From IMG/VR virus record IMGVR_UViG_3300020185_000206, positions 1 through 27,476 of that record: a stretch of 27,476 nt of DNA; one strand, written 5' to 3'. Under the pieces are notes generated by a model, which was not told the origin of the DNA, did not search any database, and saw only the letters and a program-made list of their open reading frames with translations. Positions 7,038 through 16,727 of this stretch are shown here, piece after piece; position 1 is the first letter of the stretch; every line of letters starts with the position of its first letter. Source of the stretch: a virus. Position numbers and translations under genes: made by a program.

Positions 7038-10001
7038 ATGGCAAAAACAATAGCAATACAATTAGAAATTGATGGAGCACAACAAGCCGTCAAAACGATA
7101 GGTGAGTTAGAAACCGCAATTGAACAATTAACGGAAGAGTTAAAAGGTACTGATATAGGTTCTGAGAGGTTTAATCAACTTACCTCAGAACTAAACGAAG
7201 CAAGAAGTGCATTAAAAGGATTTGAACAAACCTTTGAAGGTTTAGACCCCCAACAAAAGACACAAGCCTATGTTGCATTCGGTGAGAGTGTTGTATCAGG
7301 TATATTATTAGCACAAGAAGCATTAAGGTCGTTTGGTGGTGAGAATGAAGCAGTAAATGCGGCTGTTGAAAAATCTACTCAAGCAATTAACTTAGCATTA
7401 CAGGCTCGTATTGTAATTGAGGGAGCACTTGAAGCGAGAGTCATCGCAACCACACTTGCACAGAGAGCGTTAAACACCGCAACAGTAGCAGGTAGTAAGG
7501 CACTTAAAGTATTATTCACTACACTAGCCGCAAACCCCTTAGGAGCGGTCTTAGCGGCAATCACTCTATTGGTAACAGCATTTATTGCATTGAGTGAGGG
7601 TACTGAAGACTCAACAAAAGCATTTGGTGAAAACGAAGATGCACAAAGAGATTTAGAATTACAGAGTAGAGCAACAGCAAGAGCGATAGATGGATTAAGA
7701 ACAGAAACTGATTTATTGTTAAAAGAATATGAGTCGTTTGACTTATCACAAACAACAGAAGAACTTGCATCAGTTCAAGAGCAATTGAATAACTTAGTTG
7801 AATCACAAAGTGCAGTAAGAAACTTTGGTCAATCTATTGGTGAGTTAGGTAATGACATATTGAGTGGTGTTATTGAAATAAAAGATTTAAACCTAACATT
7901 AGCAGAACAGAAAGAATTGTTAAATGTTGCAGAAGATGCATTGACAGGTTATATCGGTTCATTTGGTTCACCCCAAGTAGAGAGTAATATCACGAGTATC
8001 AAGAACCTTATTGAGATATTACAGAACTCCATAGGCGAGGCTGAAGGGGAGACTGATGCATTAACAAAGAGATTGGAATTCTTACAGAAGAGATTAGAAG
8101 ATTTAGAGAAAGCCAGAAGTGCAAAAGCATTGGAAGATTTTAGTGATGCATTACAAGATGCATCTGATGCTGTAGGTGTATTGAATAGACAATTATTAGA
8201 ATTTGGTGATACCCCTGAACCTGAGATTATTGAAGACCTCAAAGAGTTACTTACATTACAACTTAAGTTAAGAGAAGCGACCGAAGAAAATAGAAAAACA
8301 TTAAGTGATACATTTACAGGTTATCTTACAGATGTTGAAGATGCAAAAAGTGAAACTGATATATTTGGTCAAGAGGTTGATAAGATTAGAGAACAATTAA
8401 CAGAAGCATTTGTTACCGGTGATATTGAATTATTCGGTAATAAAATTGAGGAGGTTCAAAATGCATTCTTATCAGAAGAAAATGTTAATAAGTTTACGAA
8501 TGAACAAAGAGCAGCAATAACACAAATATTGAGTGGTTATGAGGTTGCATTTAATTCATTAAAAGAGTTAGGTGTAGATACAGAGGATGAATTTAATAAT
8601 ATCGTTATACCCCTACTTGATGGTTTAACAAATAAACTTCAATTGGAGGGTTCACTAAAGTTTACTGAAGTTGGTGGAACAATATCTGAGTTCCAATTAT
8701 CTGTTGCAGATATAGAAGAAGGAACGATAGAGTTCTTCAATAAGAGACAGGAGTTGATTGATACAATCAGAGAACAACTATTAGAAGAAGCGGATTTAAA
8801 TAAATTAAATGCTGAAGACCGAGAGAAAGCAATTGAAAATGCAACCAAACTATCCGAAGAACAGGCTGATGCGATAATTGATGTTATTACAAATACTGCC
8901 AAAGCAGAAGATGCAATCAGGGGTGTATTATTTGAGACACAACAATTAACAGAAGGTATACAAGATACATCAAATGATTTTGATGAGTTCTTTGGTTTAG
9001 TATTAACTAACTTTGATGAAATAGCAGAAGAGTTTGACGTTACAAAGTTATTAGACCCTGACCCCTCAAAATTAGATGCTAACTTAAGTGAACTTACAAG
9101 GTTCTTTAAAGAAATAAGTAACGACCAAATAGATTTGGATGAGTTTACTCAAGAACAGAGATTAGAACTACTTGAGGAGTTCCTTGAGAAGAGAAAAGAA
9201 CTGATTGAGAAGAATACCAAAGAAGAAGAAGATATACAAAAACAAAGTTTGGAAGAAACCTTAGGTAATCTACAAGAGGTATTGTCATCTATAAGTCAGG
9301 TAGGTGCAGCATTGGCAGAACAATCACAATTCCAAATCAGTGTAATACAGAGAGAGACCGAAGCATTATTAGACGAAGTGGTAGGTGATACAAAAGAAGC
9401 GGCAGACCTAAGAGAAGAGATACAAGAGGATGCAACCCGTAGAATATTAGAACTTGAAAGACAAGCAGAACTTAGAAGTCTACAATTTGCAAAGATTGAA
9501 GCAATATCACAACTCGCTGTTGCTACGGTTAGAGCATTAGCATTACCACCTCCGTTTAACGCAATTGCAACAGCCGCAGTTGGAACGGCAGGTAGTTTAC
9601 AGATAGGACTTATCCAATCACAAATTGAAGACCTTAAATCAGTTCCCGCGTTTGCTCAAGGTGGTATAGTTAAAGGTGAAGGTACCGGTACTAGTGATAG
9701 TATACCTGCGATGTTGAGTAATGGAGAGTTCGTAGTTAACGCAAAATCTACAAGGGAGTTCTTACCCCTTTTACAACAATTAAACGAAAGAGGACTACAA
9801 AGATTTGCTCAAGGAGGATTTGTATTGGACTCTGGTAGTAGTAACCCTATATTTATGGGTAATACATCATTTGACGATAGTAGAATTATAGATGCTCTTG
9901 AACGTAGAGATACAACCCCTTTACGAGCGTATGTTTTTGAAAAAGAAATTACAGACGCACAAGATATTGAAAGAAGACTACAAGAATTGTCTAAACTGTA
10001 A
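7038..10001 (+). CDS. Tail tape measure protein
   Basis: This 987-residue protein is the longest in the genome, and its length sets tail length in this class of phage. Most of it is charged helix and coiled coil (for example ELETAIEQLTEELKG near residue 22). Hydrophobic segments occur at about residues 157-187 and 823-858. The C-terminal motif GTGTSDSIPAMLSNGEF (about 883-899), between two AQGG segments, is typical of tape measure proteins in phages of Gram-negative hosts. The promoter-like element 6 nt upstream suggests independent transcription. I see no peptidoglycan hydrolase motif in it. The family call is strong; the role in spanning the membrane at DNA entry is family knowledge. Confidence 0.92.
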   Translation: MAKTIAIQLEIDGAQQAVKTIGELETAIEQLTEELKGTDIGSERFNQLTSELNEARSALKGFEQTFEGLDPQQKTQAYVAFGESVVSGILLAQEALRSFGGENEAVNAAVEKSTQAINLALQARIVIEGALEARVIATTLAQRALNTATVAGSKALKVLFTTLAANPLGAVLAAITLLVTAFIALSEGTEDSTKAFGENEDAQRDLELQSRATARAIDGLRTETDLLLKEYESFDLSQTTEELASVQEQLNNLVESQSAVRNFGQSIGELGNDILSGVIEIKDLNLTLAEQKELLNVAEDALTGYIGSFGSPQVESNITSIKNLIEILQNSIGEAEGETDALTKRLEFLQKRLEDLEKARSAKALEDFSDALQDASDAVGVLNRQLLEFGDTPEPEIIEDLKELLTLQLKLREATEENRKTLSDTFTGYLTDVEDAKSETDIFGQEVDKIREQLTEAFVTGDIELFGNKIEEVQNAFLSEENVNKFTNEQRAAITQILSGYEVAFNSLKELGVDTEDEFNNIVIPLLDGLTNKLQLEGSLKFTEVGGTISEFQLSVADIEEGTIEFFNKRQELIDTIREQLLEEADLNKLNAEDREKAIENATKLSEEQADAIIDVITNTAKAEDAIRGVLFETQQLTEGIQDTSNDFDEFFGLVLTNFDEIAEEFDVTKLLDPDPSKLDANLSELTRFFKEISNDQIDLDEFTQEQRLELLEEFLEKRKELIEKNTKEEEDIQKQSLEETLGNLQEVLSSISQVGAALAEQSQFQISVIQRETEALLDEVVGDTKEAADLREEIQEDATRRILELERQAELRSLQFAKIEAISQLAVATVRALALPPPFNAIATAAVGTAGSLQIGLIQSQIEDLKSVPAFAQGGIVKGEGTGTSDSIPAMLSNGEFVVNAKSTREFLPLLQQLNERGLQRFAQGGFVLDSGSSNPIFMGNTSFDDSRIIDALERRDTTPLRAYVFEKEITDAQDIERRLQELSKL

Positions 10002-10007
10002 TATTTA
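10000..10007 (+). promoter_or_regulatory. -7-like element before the protease gene
   Basis: AATATTTA overlaps the tape measure stop codon and lies 6 nt before the ATG at 10014. It probably starts the protease-scaffold-capsid unit. No clear -33 TTG is visible at 18-20 nt upstream, so the call is moderate. Confidence 0.5.
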
Positions 10008-10013
10008 TTAGTA

Positions 10014-12197
10014 ATGAAAATATACGAATTAAAAATAACTGATAATTTACTTGAAGAAACACCTTTAAATGAATTAGAAGATTATTCTTCGGTAACTGAG
10101 ATAGCGTTGGTTCAGAATCCTGCGATTGAGACCGAATGGGTGTATATGTCAAAACAAGAATTTGAGAGTTATACTGACTATCCACAATATATGAGTGATG
10201 CGGCACAAGTCGCACTAAACTACCTTGAAGAAAGTGGTAACCCCAACGATTGTATGACACAAACAGGTAAGGTTCGTGCACAACAACTAGCACAGAAAAA
10301 ACCTGTATCATTACAGACCTTAAAGAGAATGAAATCTTATATTTCTCGTCATATGGTTGATTTGGATAGTTCAACATCATATGATGATGGATGTGGAAAA
10401 ACCGCAATGGCTGCGTGGGGATGTAGAAGTAAGAATGAATGTAATGCAGCCCTAAAATGGTTGGATAGAAAAATCACAACTGTTGAAGAAGAATTTATAA
10501 CCCCCAATCCTTGTCAATCAGGATACGAAGCAATCGGAACTAAAATCAAGAATGGTAGACGAGTACCCAATTGTGTCCCCCTCTCTGCAAAAGCACATAC
10601 ATTTGATGCTGTTGTTGATATTAATGGTGTTCCATTATACAAAACACAATCTGAAGCAGATAGTGAAGCAGCAAGTATGGGATGTAGTGGTTCACATATA
10701 CACGAGTATGAAGGTCAAGAATTATATATGCCTTGTCAAACACACGAAGAAGCAACACAACTATGGGACGATGGTTCTACAGAAGAGTTGTCTATGGAAG
10801 AGAAAGGTGTTGAATTGGATGTGTTATTAGAAAATGGTTGGACTATCACTGACTCAGTAGAAATTGATGAACAATATACAGAGGAATTGATTGAGGAATA
10901 CAGAAAGAAAGTTAATAACAATTATACGGCTCAAGAGTTTTATAGAATTGTTAGTAGTCCAAATGAACCCTCTATAATGGATAGTTCATACAGAAAGAGA
11001 AGATATATCTATACCATCGGACCAGGTCAAGGTAGCCCCCTTATTTCTACATCAAGACAGATATGTAGACAGATGATTGGTCAAAAACAATTGGTATATA
11101 GATTTGAAGATATACAGAGTTTAAATTTACAACTTACTGCTGAAGATAAAGACAGAAAGATTGTACCGAGACCCAAAGGAACTTCACCTGATATATTCAG
11201 ATGGAAGATGGGTGCAAATTGTAGACACGTATGGTCTGAACTTTCATTTTCCCCCGATGAAAGAATACCAAAAACTGCTACAAGAGGTAAGAGAAAAGCA
11301 GAAATGGAATTACCTGCACCAGGTGGTTCAGGACAAGTAAATCCAAAGGTTGCATTCTCACACGATGAAGATAGAGAGATGATTGAAGGTGTTATTGATT
11401 TGATTTTACAAGTCGGTGATATGGAAGAGAGAAAGAAAGTTGCAGAACATGCAATTAGAAACTTTATGGATGAAGGTGTGTCATTTGATGTTAATGACTT
11501 TTTAACAAGAATTAACTTATTAGGTGAAATTGAATTAAGTCATCACGAAGAAGATAAACCTGTTGTATATCAATATGGTTTACCTGTCTATGAGTTAGAA
11601 GAAATTGCTGTATGGAAATCAGAGGTGATGGGATGTAAAGGAGTATACGATGAGGTTGAGTATGATGGTAAAAAACATTACAGACCTTGTAAGTATGTCA
11701 GTGAAGAGAGTAAGTTCAAAGAACAATTCACCTTCAATATAGATGAAGAGAAGAGAATGATTTACTCACCGGCAATGTTGCCTGATAGACTTATAAAACG
11801 TATTGATGAGGTTACAAGACAAGAATATTTTGTATACTTCACAAAAGAGACTATTGAGAAAATAGCACAAAAATTTTTAATGGAAAAAAGAGTTAATAGT
11901 ACCAACTTAGAACATACCAATCTTAAGTATGACGATATTTATATGGTAGAGAGTTGGATTGTTACTTCTGATTTAGATAAGGCTTATTCATTAGGCTTTA
12001 CTCGTCAAGAAGTTCCTATCGGAAGTTGGATGGTCGCTTATAAAGTGAAAAACGACAAAGTGTGGAACGAACAAATAAAGACAGGAAAAGTAAAAGGTTT
12101 ATCCGTTGAGGGTGAATTTGAACTTGTCCAACAATCTTTCAGTAACGACGAGTATTTATATAATGAAATAATAAACATACTTAAAAAAACCGAATAA
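10014..12197 (+). CDS. XkdF-like prohead maturation protease, multidomain
   Basis: The C-terminal 160 residues match the XkdF-like phage serine protease family (peptidase S78-like). They run from MIYSPAMLPDRLIKR through EYFVYFTKETIEKIA, LEHTN, VESWIV and GSWMVAYKV to KGLSVEG. His634 and Ser697 are the likely catalytic residues. The N-terminal region carries a separate module at about residues 80-155 (GKVRAQQLAQKKPVSL, then YISRHMVDLD and YDDGCGKTAM). This module recurs in protease-associated proteins of phages. Two Cys-containing segments follow (MGCSGSHIHEYEG; VMGCKGVYDEVEYDG) that resemble each other and may bind metal or support assembly. At 727 residues it is much larger than a bare protease. 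The scaffold and capsid genes follow directly, so it probably cleaves them during head maturation. Confidence 0.82.
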   Translation: MKIYELKITDNLLEETPLNELEDYSSVTEIALVQNPAIETEWVYMSKQEFESYTDYPQYMSDAAQVALNYLEESGNPNDCMTQTGKVRAQQLAQKKPVSLQTLKRMKSYISRHMVDLDSSTSYDDGCGKTAMAAWGCRSKNECNAALKWLDRKITTVEEEFITPNPCQSGYEAIGTKIKNGRRVPNCVPLSAKAHTFDAVVDINGVPLYKTQSEADSEAASMGCSGSHIHEYEGQELYMPCQTHEEATQLWDDGSTEELSMEEKGVELDVLLENGWTITDSVEIDEQYTEELIEEYRKKVNNNYTAQEFYRIVSSPNEPSIMDSSYRKRRYIYTIGPGQGSPLISTSRQICRQMIGQKQLVYRFEDIQSLNLQLTAEDKDRKIVPRPKGTSPDIFRWKMGANCRHVWSELSFSPDERIPKTATRGKRKAEMELPAPGGSGQVNPKVAFSHDEDREMIEGVIDLILQVGDMEERKKVAEHAIRNFMDEGVSFDVNDFLTRINLLGEIELSHHEEDKPVVYQYGLPVYELEEIAVWKSEVMGCKGVYDEVEYDGKKHYRPCKYVSEESKFKEQFTFNIDEEKRMIYSPAMLPDRLIKRIDEVTRQEYFVYFTKETIEKIAQKFLMEKRVNSTNLEHTNLKYDDIYMVESWIVTSDLDKAYSLGFTRQEVPIGSWMVAYKVKNDKVWNEQIKTGKVKGLSVEGEFELVQQSFSNDEYLYNEIINILKKTE

Positions 12198-12198
12198 T

Positions 12199-13020
12199 AT
12201 GTTAAACGCAAAAGACGCGATTGGTAAAATTAAGGAACTTTTAAATTTGGAATTTTCTGAAACTCAACAGAAGTTTTTCAGTTCACAATTAGAAGACGGT
12301 ACACAAGTTACAAACAATACAGATAGTGAAACCCTTGAATTAGGTGATACACTATATGTTGTTGCTAATGATGGTAACTTAGTCCCCGCTCCTGGTGATA
12401 TGGAACACACACTATCCTCTGGTGAAGTTGTCAAGTTAGATATAGAGAGTAAAGTAGTTGCTATGGCATCTATGGATGCAATCTCTAACGAGACACCTGA
12501 CGAAGCCGAGATAGTTGTTGAAGCAAAAGAAACCGAAGATGAAAAGTTTGACAGCGCTACCTTAGAAGATGGAACGAGAATCACAAACGATTTGAGTGAA
12601 GACTTCGCAGAGGGACAGAGACTATATGTAATCACAGAAGATGATTCAAGAGTTGATGCACCGGAAGGGGAGCACGTCACAGAATCAGGAATCCAACTCG
12701 TTGTGGATGCTGAGGGCATCATCACTGGTGTCCGCAGACCCGACGAAGAAGGTTCAGGTTCGTTAGAAAGTTCTGAAGAATTTGCTTCGCTAAAAACTGA
12801 GATGGCTGAAATTAAGACAGCAATTTCACAGGTATTAAATTTGTTCTCGGAGTTTAGTGCTTCCGCAGAAAAGGAAATGAATGAAGTAAAAACAGAATTA
12901 GAAAACTTCAAGAAGTCTCCCGAAGTAGAGAACATCAAAAACAAAACTCTAAACAATAAAAAGTTGGGTCAATCCTTTTCAGAATACAGGGTTGAACAAT
13001 TAAAAAAGTATTTAAAATAA
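12199..13020 (+). CDS. Scaffold-like acidic protein with internal duplication
   Basis: This 273-residue acidic protein lies between the protease and the major capsid gene, the classic scaffold position. Residues 31-85 (LEDGTQVTNN, then GDTLYVVANDG, PAPGD) and 121-178 (LEDGTRITND, then GQRLYVITEDD, DAPEGEH) are two copies of one beta-rich unit of about 55 residues. Residues 193-240 form a probable coiled coil (EEFASLKTEMAEIKTAIS onward), and the C-terminus is basic. A duplicated small domain plus coiled coil and basic tail suits a protein that binds capsid subunits and is then removed by the protease. The scaffold role is inference from position and architecture. Confidence 0.7.
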   Translation: MLNAKDAIGKIKELLNLEFSETQQKFFSSQLEDGTQVTNNTDSETLELGDTLYVVANDGNLVPAPGDMEHTLSSGEVVKLDIESKVVAMASMDAISNETPDEAEIVVEAKETEDEKFDSATLEDGTRITNDLSEDFAEGQRLYVITEDDSRVDAPEGEHVTESGIQLVVDAEGIITGVRRPDEEGSGSLESSEEFASLKTEMAEIKTAISQVLNLFSEFSASAEKEMNEVKTELENFKKSPEVENIKNKTLNNKKLGQSFSEYRVEQLKKYLK

Positions 13021-13027
13021 TTTAATT

Positions 13028-13945
13028 ATGAAAAAGAAACTAAACTTTTCGTATGATTTAACAGCACTTGACGCATTCTCATTAGAGAGAGCAGACGAGA
13101 TGTTGTTGAACTCGGTCTTGGGTAGTGTTACTCCAAGATACGCAAAGATTTACCCAAATATGAAGGGTACATCTATGAAAATCGGTGTTATGGCTAATGA
13201 CCCCGCATGGCAGAATGGATTGACTTGTGGTCTTTCTGAGTCAGGTACTACTGACATTACACAAGTAGAGATTGTTGGTTGTTACAAATCAGCAAGATTA
13301 AACAACTGTGGAAACGAGTTGAGAGACTACTTCTTGTCACAGGCTTTATCTAACTCATTATACCAAGAGAACATTCCTTTTGAGGAGTTGTTCATTCAGG
13401 ACTTGAGTAACAGAGCATCTGACTTTATGGAAGTTGAATTATGGCAGGGAACATCTTGTGGTATCAACGGTATCGCTGACTTAGTTGTTGCTGGTGGAAC
13501 TGACGGTGGTGCTTACACTGCTTTAACTGTTGATAACGCTGTTGACGTGTTGAACTCAGTTATTCTTCAATTACCTGCAAAGGTTCAAAGAAGAACTGAT
13601 TTGACTGTCTTCTTGTCATTCGCTGACTACAGAGCATTCATCGCTAACTTATCAAAGACTTCATCTATGAACCTATTTACTTTAGGTGATGAGTCAGGAT
13701 TATCAACTGAGACTACTGTCTTCTTACCAGGTTCAAACATCGCTGTTGTTCCTACACAAGGTCTTGACGGATTGAATACGATTGTATGTGGACCTTCACA
13801 GGACATTCTTATCGGACTTTCTGCTGACGATGGTATGGCAGTTAGAGTTCAGTATGATTTCTTCAACGATACAGTTGCATCAATCACTAAAGTAGGATTC
13901 GGTATTGGAGTCCACGAAGTCAGTAATTTCGTATTCCTTGACTAA
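13028..13945 (+). CDS. Major capsid protein
   Basis: I call this 305-residue protein the major capsid protein because it directly follows protease and scaffold genes and has a capsid-like composition. It begins MKKKLNFSYDLTALDAFSLERAD. A long amphipathic region (FEELFIQDLSNRASDFMEVELWQGT) may be the spine helix. Later come strand-like stretches (RTDLTVFLSFADYRAF; PGSNIAVVPTQGLDG) and the C-terminal VRVQYDFFNDTVASI. Codon choice leans more toward TTC, GAC and AAC than in neighbouring genes, consistent with strong expression. The start is preceded by an A/T-rich leader without Shine-Dalgarno, as in Bacteroidota. The fold cannot be proven from sequence alone, but no other gene in the genome is a better candidate. 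Confidence 0.82.
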   Translation: MKKKLNFSYDLTALDAFSLERADEMLLNSVLGSVTPRYAKIYPNMKGTSMKIGVMANDPAWQNGLTCGLSESGTTDITQVEIVGCYKSARLNNCGNELRDYFLSQALSNSLYQENIPFEELFIQDLSNRASDFMEVELWQGTSCGINGIADLVVAGGTDGGAYTALTVDNAVDVLNSVILQLPAKVQRRTDLTVFLSFADYRAFIANLSKTSSMNLFTLGDESGLSTETTVFLPGSNIAVVPTQGLDGLNTIVCGPSQDILIGLSADDGMAVRVQYDFFNDTVASITKVGFGIGVHEVSNFVFLD

Positions 13946-13987
13946 TCGGTTCTAAACCATAAACTCAACATTAAAAAATAAAAAAAT

Positions 13988-14533
13988 ATGAGTTGTTTTA
14001 TATCAAATGGTCTAGAATTAGGATGTAGAGACGCCTCTATCGGAGGAATAAAAGCAATTTGGGTATTAGGTGCAAGTGGAAATACTATTTCAAGTGTTAC
14101 TACTGATGCTGACGACCAAATTACAGCAATCTCAGGTTCAGGAATTATGTACAAGTTTGAACTCGTTAAGGGTTCATCAAGTATGAGTGAAACTGTATCT
14201 GTTAATGCAACATCTAATTCAATCGTATACCAACCAAGTGTTACGATGAACTTACCTAAGTGGGATAACAATTTAAGAAACGTTTTCTTTGAATTGACTA
14301 AACAACCTGAATTCTTCTGTGTTGTTGAAGACAATAACGGACGTTACTGGTTCCCCGCACAGGTTAATGGTTTGTCAGCAAACGACGCTACCCTTCAAAC
14401 AGGTGCTGCGTTCACTGACGCTAATGGTGCGACAATTACAGCGACTGGTGGTGAACCTGCTGCTGTTAGAGAAATTGAGGTTGCGACCACAATTGACGCT
14501 GTCTTCACAGGTATTACCTTTGACGCAGTCTAA
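13988..14533 (+). CDS. Probable major tail tube protein
   Basis: This 181-residue protein follows the capsid gene after a short A-rich leader. It starts MSCFISNGLELGCRDASIGGIKAIWVLG, continues with YKFELVKGSSSMSETVSVNA and ends with the segment VVEDNNGRYWFPAQVNGLS. The pattern is one I recognise from small abundant virion proteins of Bacteroidota phages: GGIK near the N-terminus, E.T.SV..NA..NS..Y in the middle, then EDNNG.YW and a gain-of-charge tail. It is most consistent with a tail tube subunit. A terminator lies just downstream, as expected for the end of a highly expressed unit. A head decoration protein is the main alternative. Confidence 0.6.
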   Translation: MSCFISNGLELGCRDASIGGIKAIWVLGASGNTISSVTTDADDQITAISGSGIMYKFELVKGSSSMSETVSVNATSNSIVYQPSVTMNLPKWDNNLRNVFFELTKQPEFFCVVEDNNGRYWFPAQVNGLSANDATLQTGAAFTDANGATITATGGEPAAVREIEVATTIDAVFTGITFDAV

Positions 14534-14545
14534 TAAATAAAATTT

Positions 14546-14587
14546 AAAATGGGGAGGATTGAGTATTCCTCTTTCCTTCCCATTTTT
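14546..14587 (+). terminator. Rho-independent terminator after tail tube gene
   Basis: AAAATGGGGAGG at 14546-14557 pairs with CCTTCCCATTTT at 14575-14586, giving 12 bp with one G-T wobble around a 17-nt loop. The T run 14583-14587 follows the stem. It closes the protease-scaffold-capsid-tube unit and separates it from the adhesin genes. Confidence 0.8.
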
Positions 14588-14610
14588 ATAGCCTTTAATA
14601 CAATTACAAT

Positions 14611-15669
14611 ATGATTAGATGGAATGGTAAAAATTGGATTCCTGCAGGGATAAAACCTGTTATAGGTAAAAGACGAGGAGCACCTGTACCTGGTCGTCCT
14701 AAAGCCAGATGGGTTGCGGGATGGGTAGGTGGTTTAGGTGAACCTGCTGACCCTACAGCATGTGACTTTACATTCTCACCAATATTCCCACCAAGTCCGA
14801 CACCCTCTATCACTCCCACTACAACTGTTACTCCTACTGTAAGTGTCACTCCCACACCATCTATCACCCCATCGGTTACTGTGACACCGACACCAAGTCC
14901 TTCGGTAATACCATTTGACGCTGATGCTGCGGCTTACTTAGCCGAAGTTGTCGCTTCAGGTGGTACAGTAGATGCTACAATGAGTGCAGCAACCAACACA
15001 TTGTTTGTTGACTTAAAAGCGAATGGGTTCTATAATAACCTTTATTTTTTCCCAATGATTGGTGGTATTGCTAATTCAAATGGTATTGAAGCCACTTTAA
15101 GCACTTATAGAATTGATTGGTACGGTGGTTGGACACACAACGCAAGTGGTTCTACTGCTAACGGCATTAATACATACGGTGAAATTGTTGGTCTTAATAA
15201 ACAAACAATGCCAGGTGGTTATGGTGATAATACATACGGTATGGAAGTATTTGTTAAAAACAGTAATAGTCAAGGTTATGATATGCAGTCTGACAATAGT
15301 GACAAAGATTTGATTATTGCTCAATTTGATGTAGGTACTACTGCATATATTAGAAGAAATAGTGGATTTAAGACAGGTAGTAATACTGACGCATTAGGTT
15401 TATATGCTTCTACTCAGACAGGGACAACAAGTGGTACAGGTAAATTGATTAAAAATGGTAGTACCACAATTATTAATACTCCTCAAGCAGGTTTAAATAT
15501 TGGAGGTAACAGTTGGTTAGGTAAAGGTGGTGGAGCAGGTGGGGTATCCACTGATAGTGGATATAGTTTCTTATATTACAGTAATTATATGACAGATTCA
15601 CAAGTATCAACATTTGCAGGAATAATAAACGACTTCCAAACAGCATTGGGAAGAAATACATATAGTTAA
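14611..15669 (+). CDS. Adhesin-like virion protein A, Pro/Thr linker plus LamG-like domain
   Basis: The 352-residue product has three parts: a basic N-terminal segment (MIRWNGKNWIPAG to about residue 60), a Pro/Thr/Ser/Val linker of TPSITPT-type repeats (about 61-106), and a C-terminal globular domain of about 245 residues. The C-terminal domain begins AAAYLAEVVASGGT, contains FPMIGGIAN and GGWTHNASGST, and ends INDFQTALGRNTYS. It is widespread in virion fibre proteins of uncultured phages and is probably a concanavalin/LamG-like carbohydrate-binding fold. It is a close paralogue of the next gene (TAATG overlap) in the linker and the C-terminal domain. It probably decorates the virion and binds host surface glycans. 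Confidence 0.68.
   Translation: MIRWNGKNWIPAGIKPVIGKRRGAPVPGRPKARWVAGWVGGLGEPADPTACDFTFSPIFPPSPTPSITPTTTVTPTVSVTPTPSITPSVTVTPTPSPSVIPFDADAAAYLAEVVASGGTVDATMSAATNTLFVDLKANGFYNNLYFFPMIGGIANSNGIEATLSTYRIDWYGGWTHNASGSTANGINTYGEIVGLNKQTMPGGYGDNTYGMEVFVKNSNSQGYDMQSDNSDKDLIIAQFDVGTTAYIRRNSGFKTGSNTDALGLYASTQTGTTSGTGKLIKNGSTTIINTPQAGLNIGGNSWLGKGGGAGGVSTDSGYSFLYYSNYMTDSQVSTFAGIINDFQTALGRNTYS
14791..14838 (+). repeat. 48-bp Pro/Thr linker repeat, copy 1
   Basis: These 48 bases match 18181-18228 with one mismatch (14799 G versus 18189 T). Both copies encode PSPTPSITPTTTVTPT-type sequence in different adhesin genes, and the flanking DNA differs. This is a candidate recombination joint. Confidence 0.9.
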
Positions 15670-16727
15670 TGTCACAAATAGGAATAACAATAGAGAGTAT
15701 TAATTTTAACGGTCAGAGTGTAGACATATCTTTTGCACCATTCTCAGGTGGTACAATAAATTTGGGAACACAAACAATACCTTATGATTACTTATCAACG
15801 AATTATGAAGGTGTTTATACAATAGACATTCCTTCTGTCCCTAAGACTTGTACCTTAACTGTTGGTACTGCACCGAGTCCTACACCAAGTCCGACAATTA
15901 GTGTGACCCCATCTATTACTCCAACTATAACACCGACACCCACACCATCTGCAGCAGCAGGTGACCCTGATGCAACCGCATACTTAGCCGAAGTTGTCAC
16001 TTCAGGTGGTACAACAAACGCAACTATAGATGCAGCAGTACAAACATTATTTACTGACCTTAAGACAGCAGGTGTATATAGTAAACTTAACAACTTCTAT
16101 CCTATGGTTGGTGGTGTTGCAGGTTCACACGCAATTAACGCTAATTTAGATACCGCATACGACTTGACATTCGCGGGTGGTTGGACACACAATGCAAGTG
16201 GTTCTACAGGTAATGGTAGTAATGCTTATGCTGATACAAGTTATCAACCTTTCAGTGAAACTACGATTTCTGCTACAACATTCGGTTACTACAACCATAA
16301 AGCCATTAGTTTAACAGGAGAGAGGTATACTGGTTCACTTAATAATGTATCACCACAGGAATGGTTTGCATTTAGAAACTCCGACTTAACAACAAATAGA
16401 ATAGGTTTTGGATTAAATACTATAAACGTTGCTATAAACTCAGGACAACAAGGTATGTTAATGTTCACTACAGATAGTAATGGTCAATTTAGAACAAATT
16501 ATAATGGTACTACGTCTCCTGCTGGTGCGTTAATACAACCACCACTTCCTGATTGGCCTGTCTTTATGGGGGCGTTGAACCTGACTGGTAATCCGTATGG
16601 ATATAATGATATGGGATTTGCGTTCTTCTTCAATAGTAACTATAGATTAACGTCAACAGAATTGGTTGACTTAGCAACAGCAATAAACGACTTCCAAACT
16701 TCATTAGGAAGAAATACATATACATAA
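15669..16727 (+). CDS. Adhesin-like virion protein B, paralogue of A
   Basis: This 352-residue protein has a different N-terminal domain from its neighbour (residues 1-68, MSQIGITIESINFNGQSVDISF, beta-rich). The linker and C-terminal domain match protein A. The linker (PSPTPSPTISVTPSIT-type) spans about 69-98. The C-terminal domain shares AYLAEVV.SGGT, FYPMVGGVAG, GGWTHNASGSTGNG and INDFQTSLGRNTYT with protein A. The two genes are the same length and overlap by TAATG coupling. This supports tandem duplication followed by replacement of the N-terminal, attachment-side domain. It is probably a receptor-binding or decoration protein. I see no chaperone domain or enzyme motif. Confidence 0.68.
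   Translation: MSQIGITIESINFNGQSVDISFAPFSGGTINLGTQTIPYDYLSTNYEGVYTIDIPSVPKTCTLTVGTAPSPTPSPTISVTPSITPTITPTPTPSAAAGDPDATAYLAEVVTSGGTTNATIDAAVQTLFTDLKTAGVYSKLNNFYPMVGGVAGSHAINANLDTAYDLTFAGGWTHNASGSTGNGSNAYADTSYQPFSETTISATTFGYYNHKAISLTGERYTGSLNNVSPQEWFAFRNSDLTTNRIGFGLNTINVAINSGQQGMLMFTTDSNGQFRTNYNGTTSPAGALIQPPLPDWPVFMGALNLTGNPYGYNDMGFAFFFNSNYRLTSTELVDLATAINDFQTSLGRNTYT

Noticed and set aside
12264-12956. 230-codon open frame on the minus strand
   Set aside because: It lies fully inside the scaffold gene, is antisense to it, and its translation is Ser-rich low-complexity, as expected from the complement of an acidic coding region.
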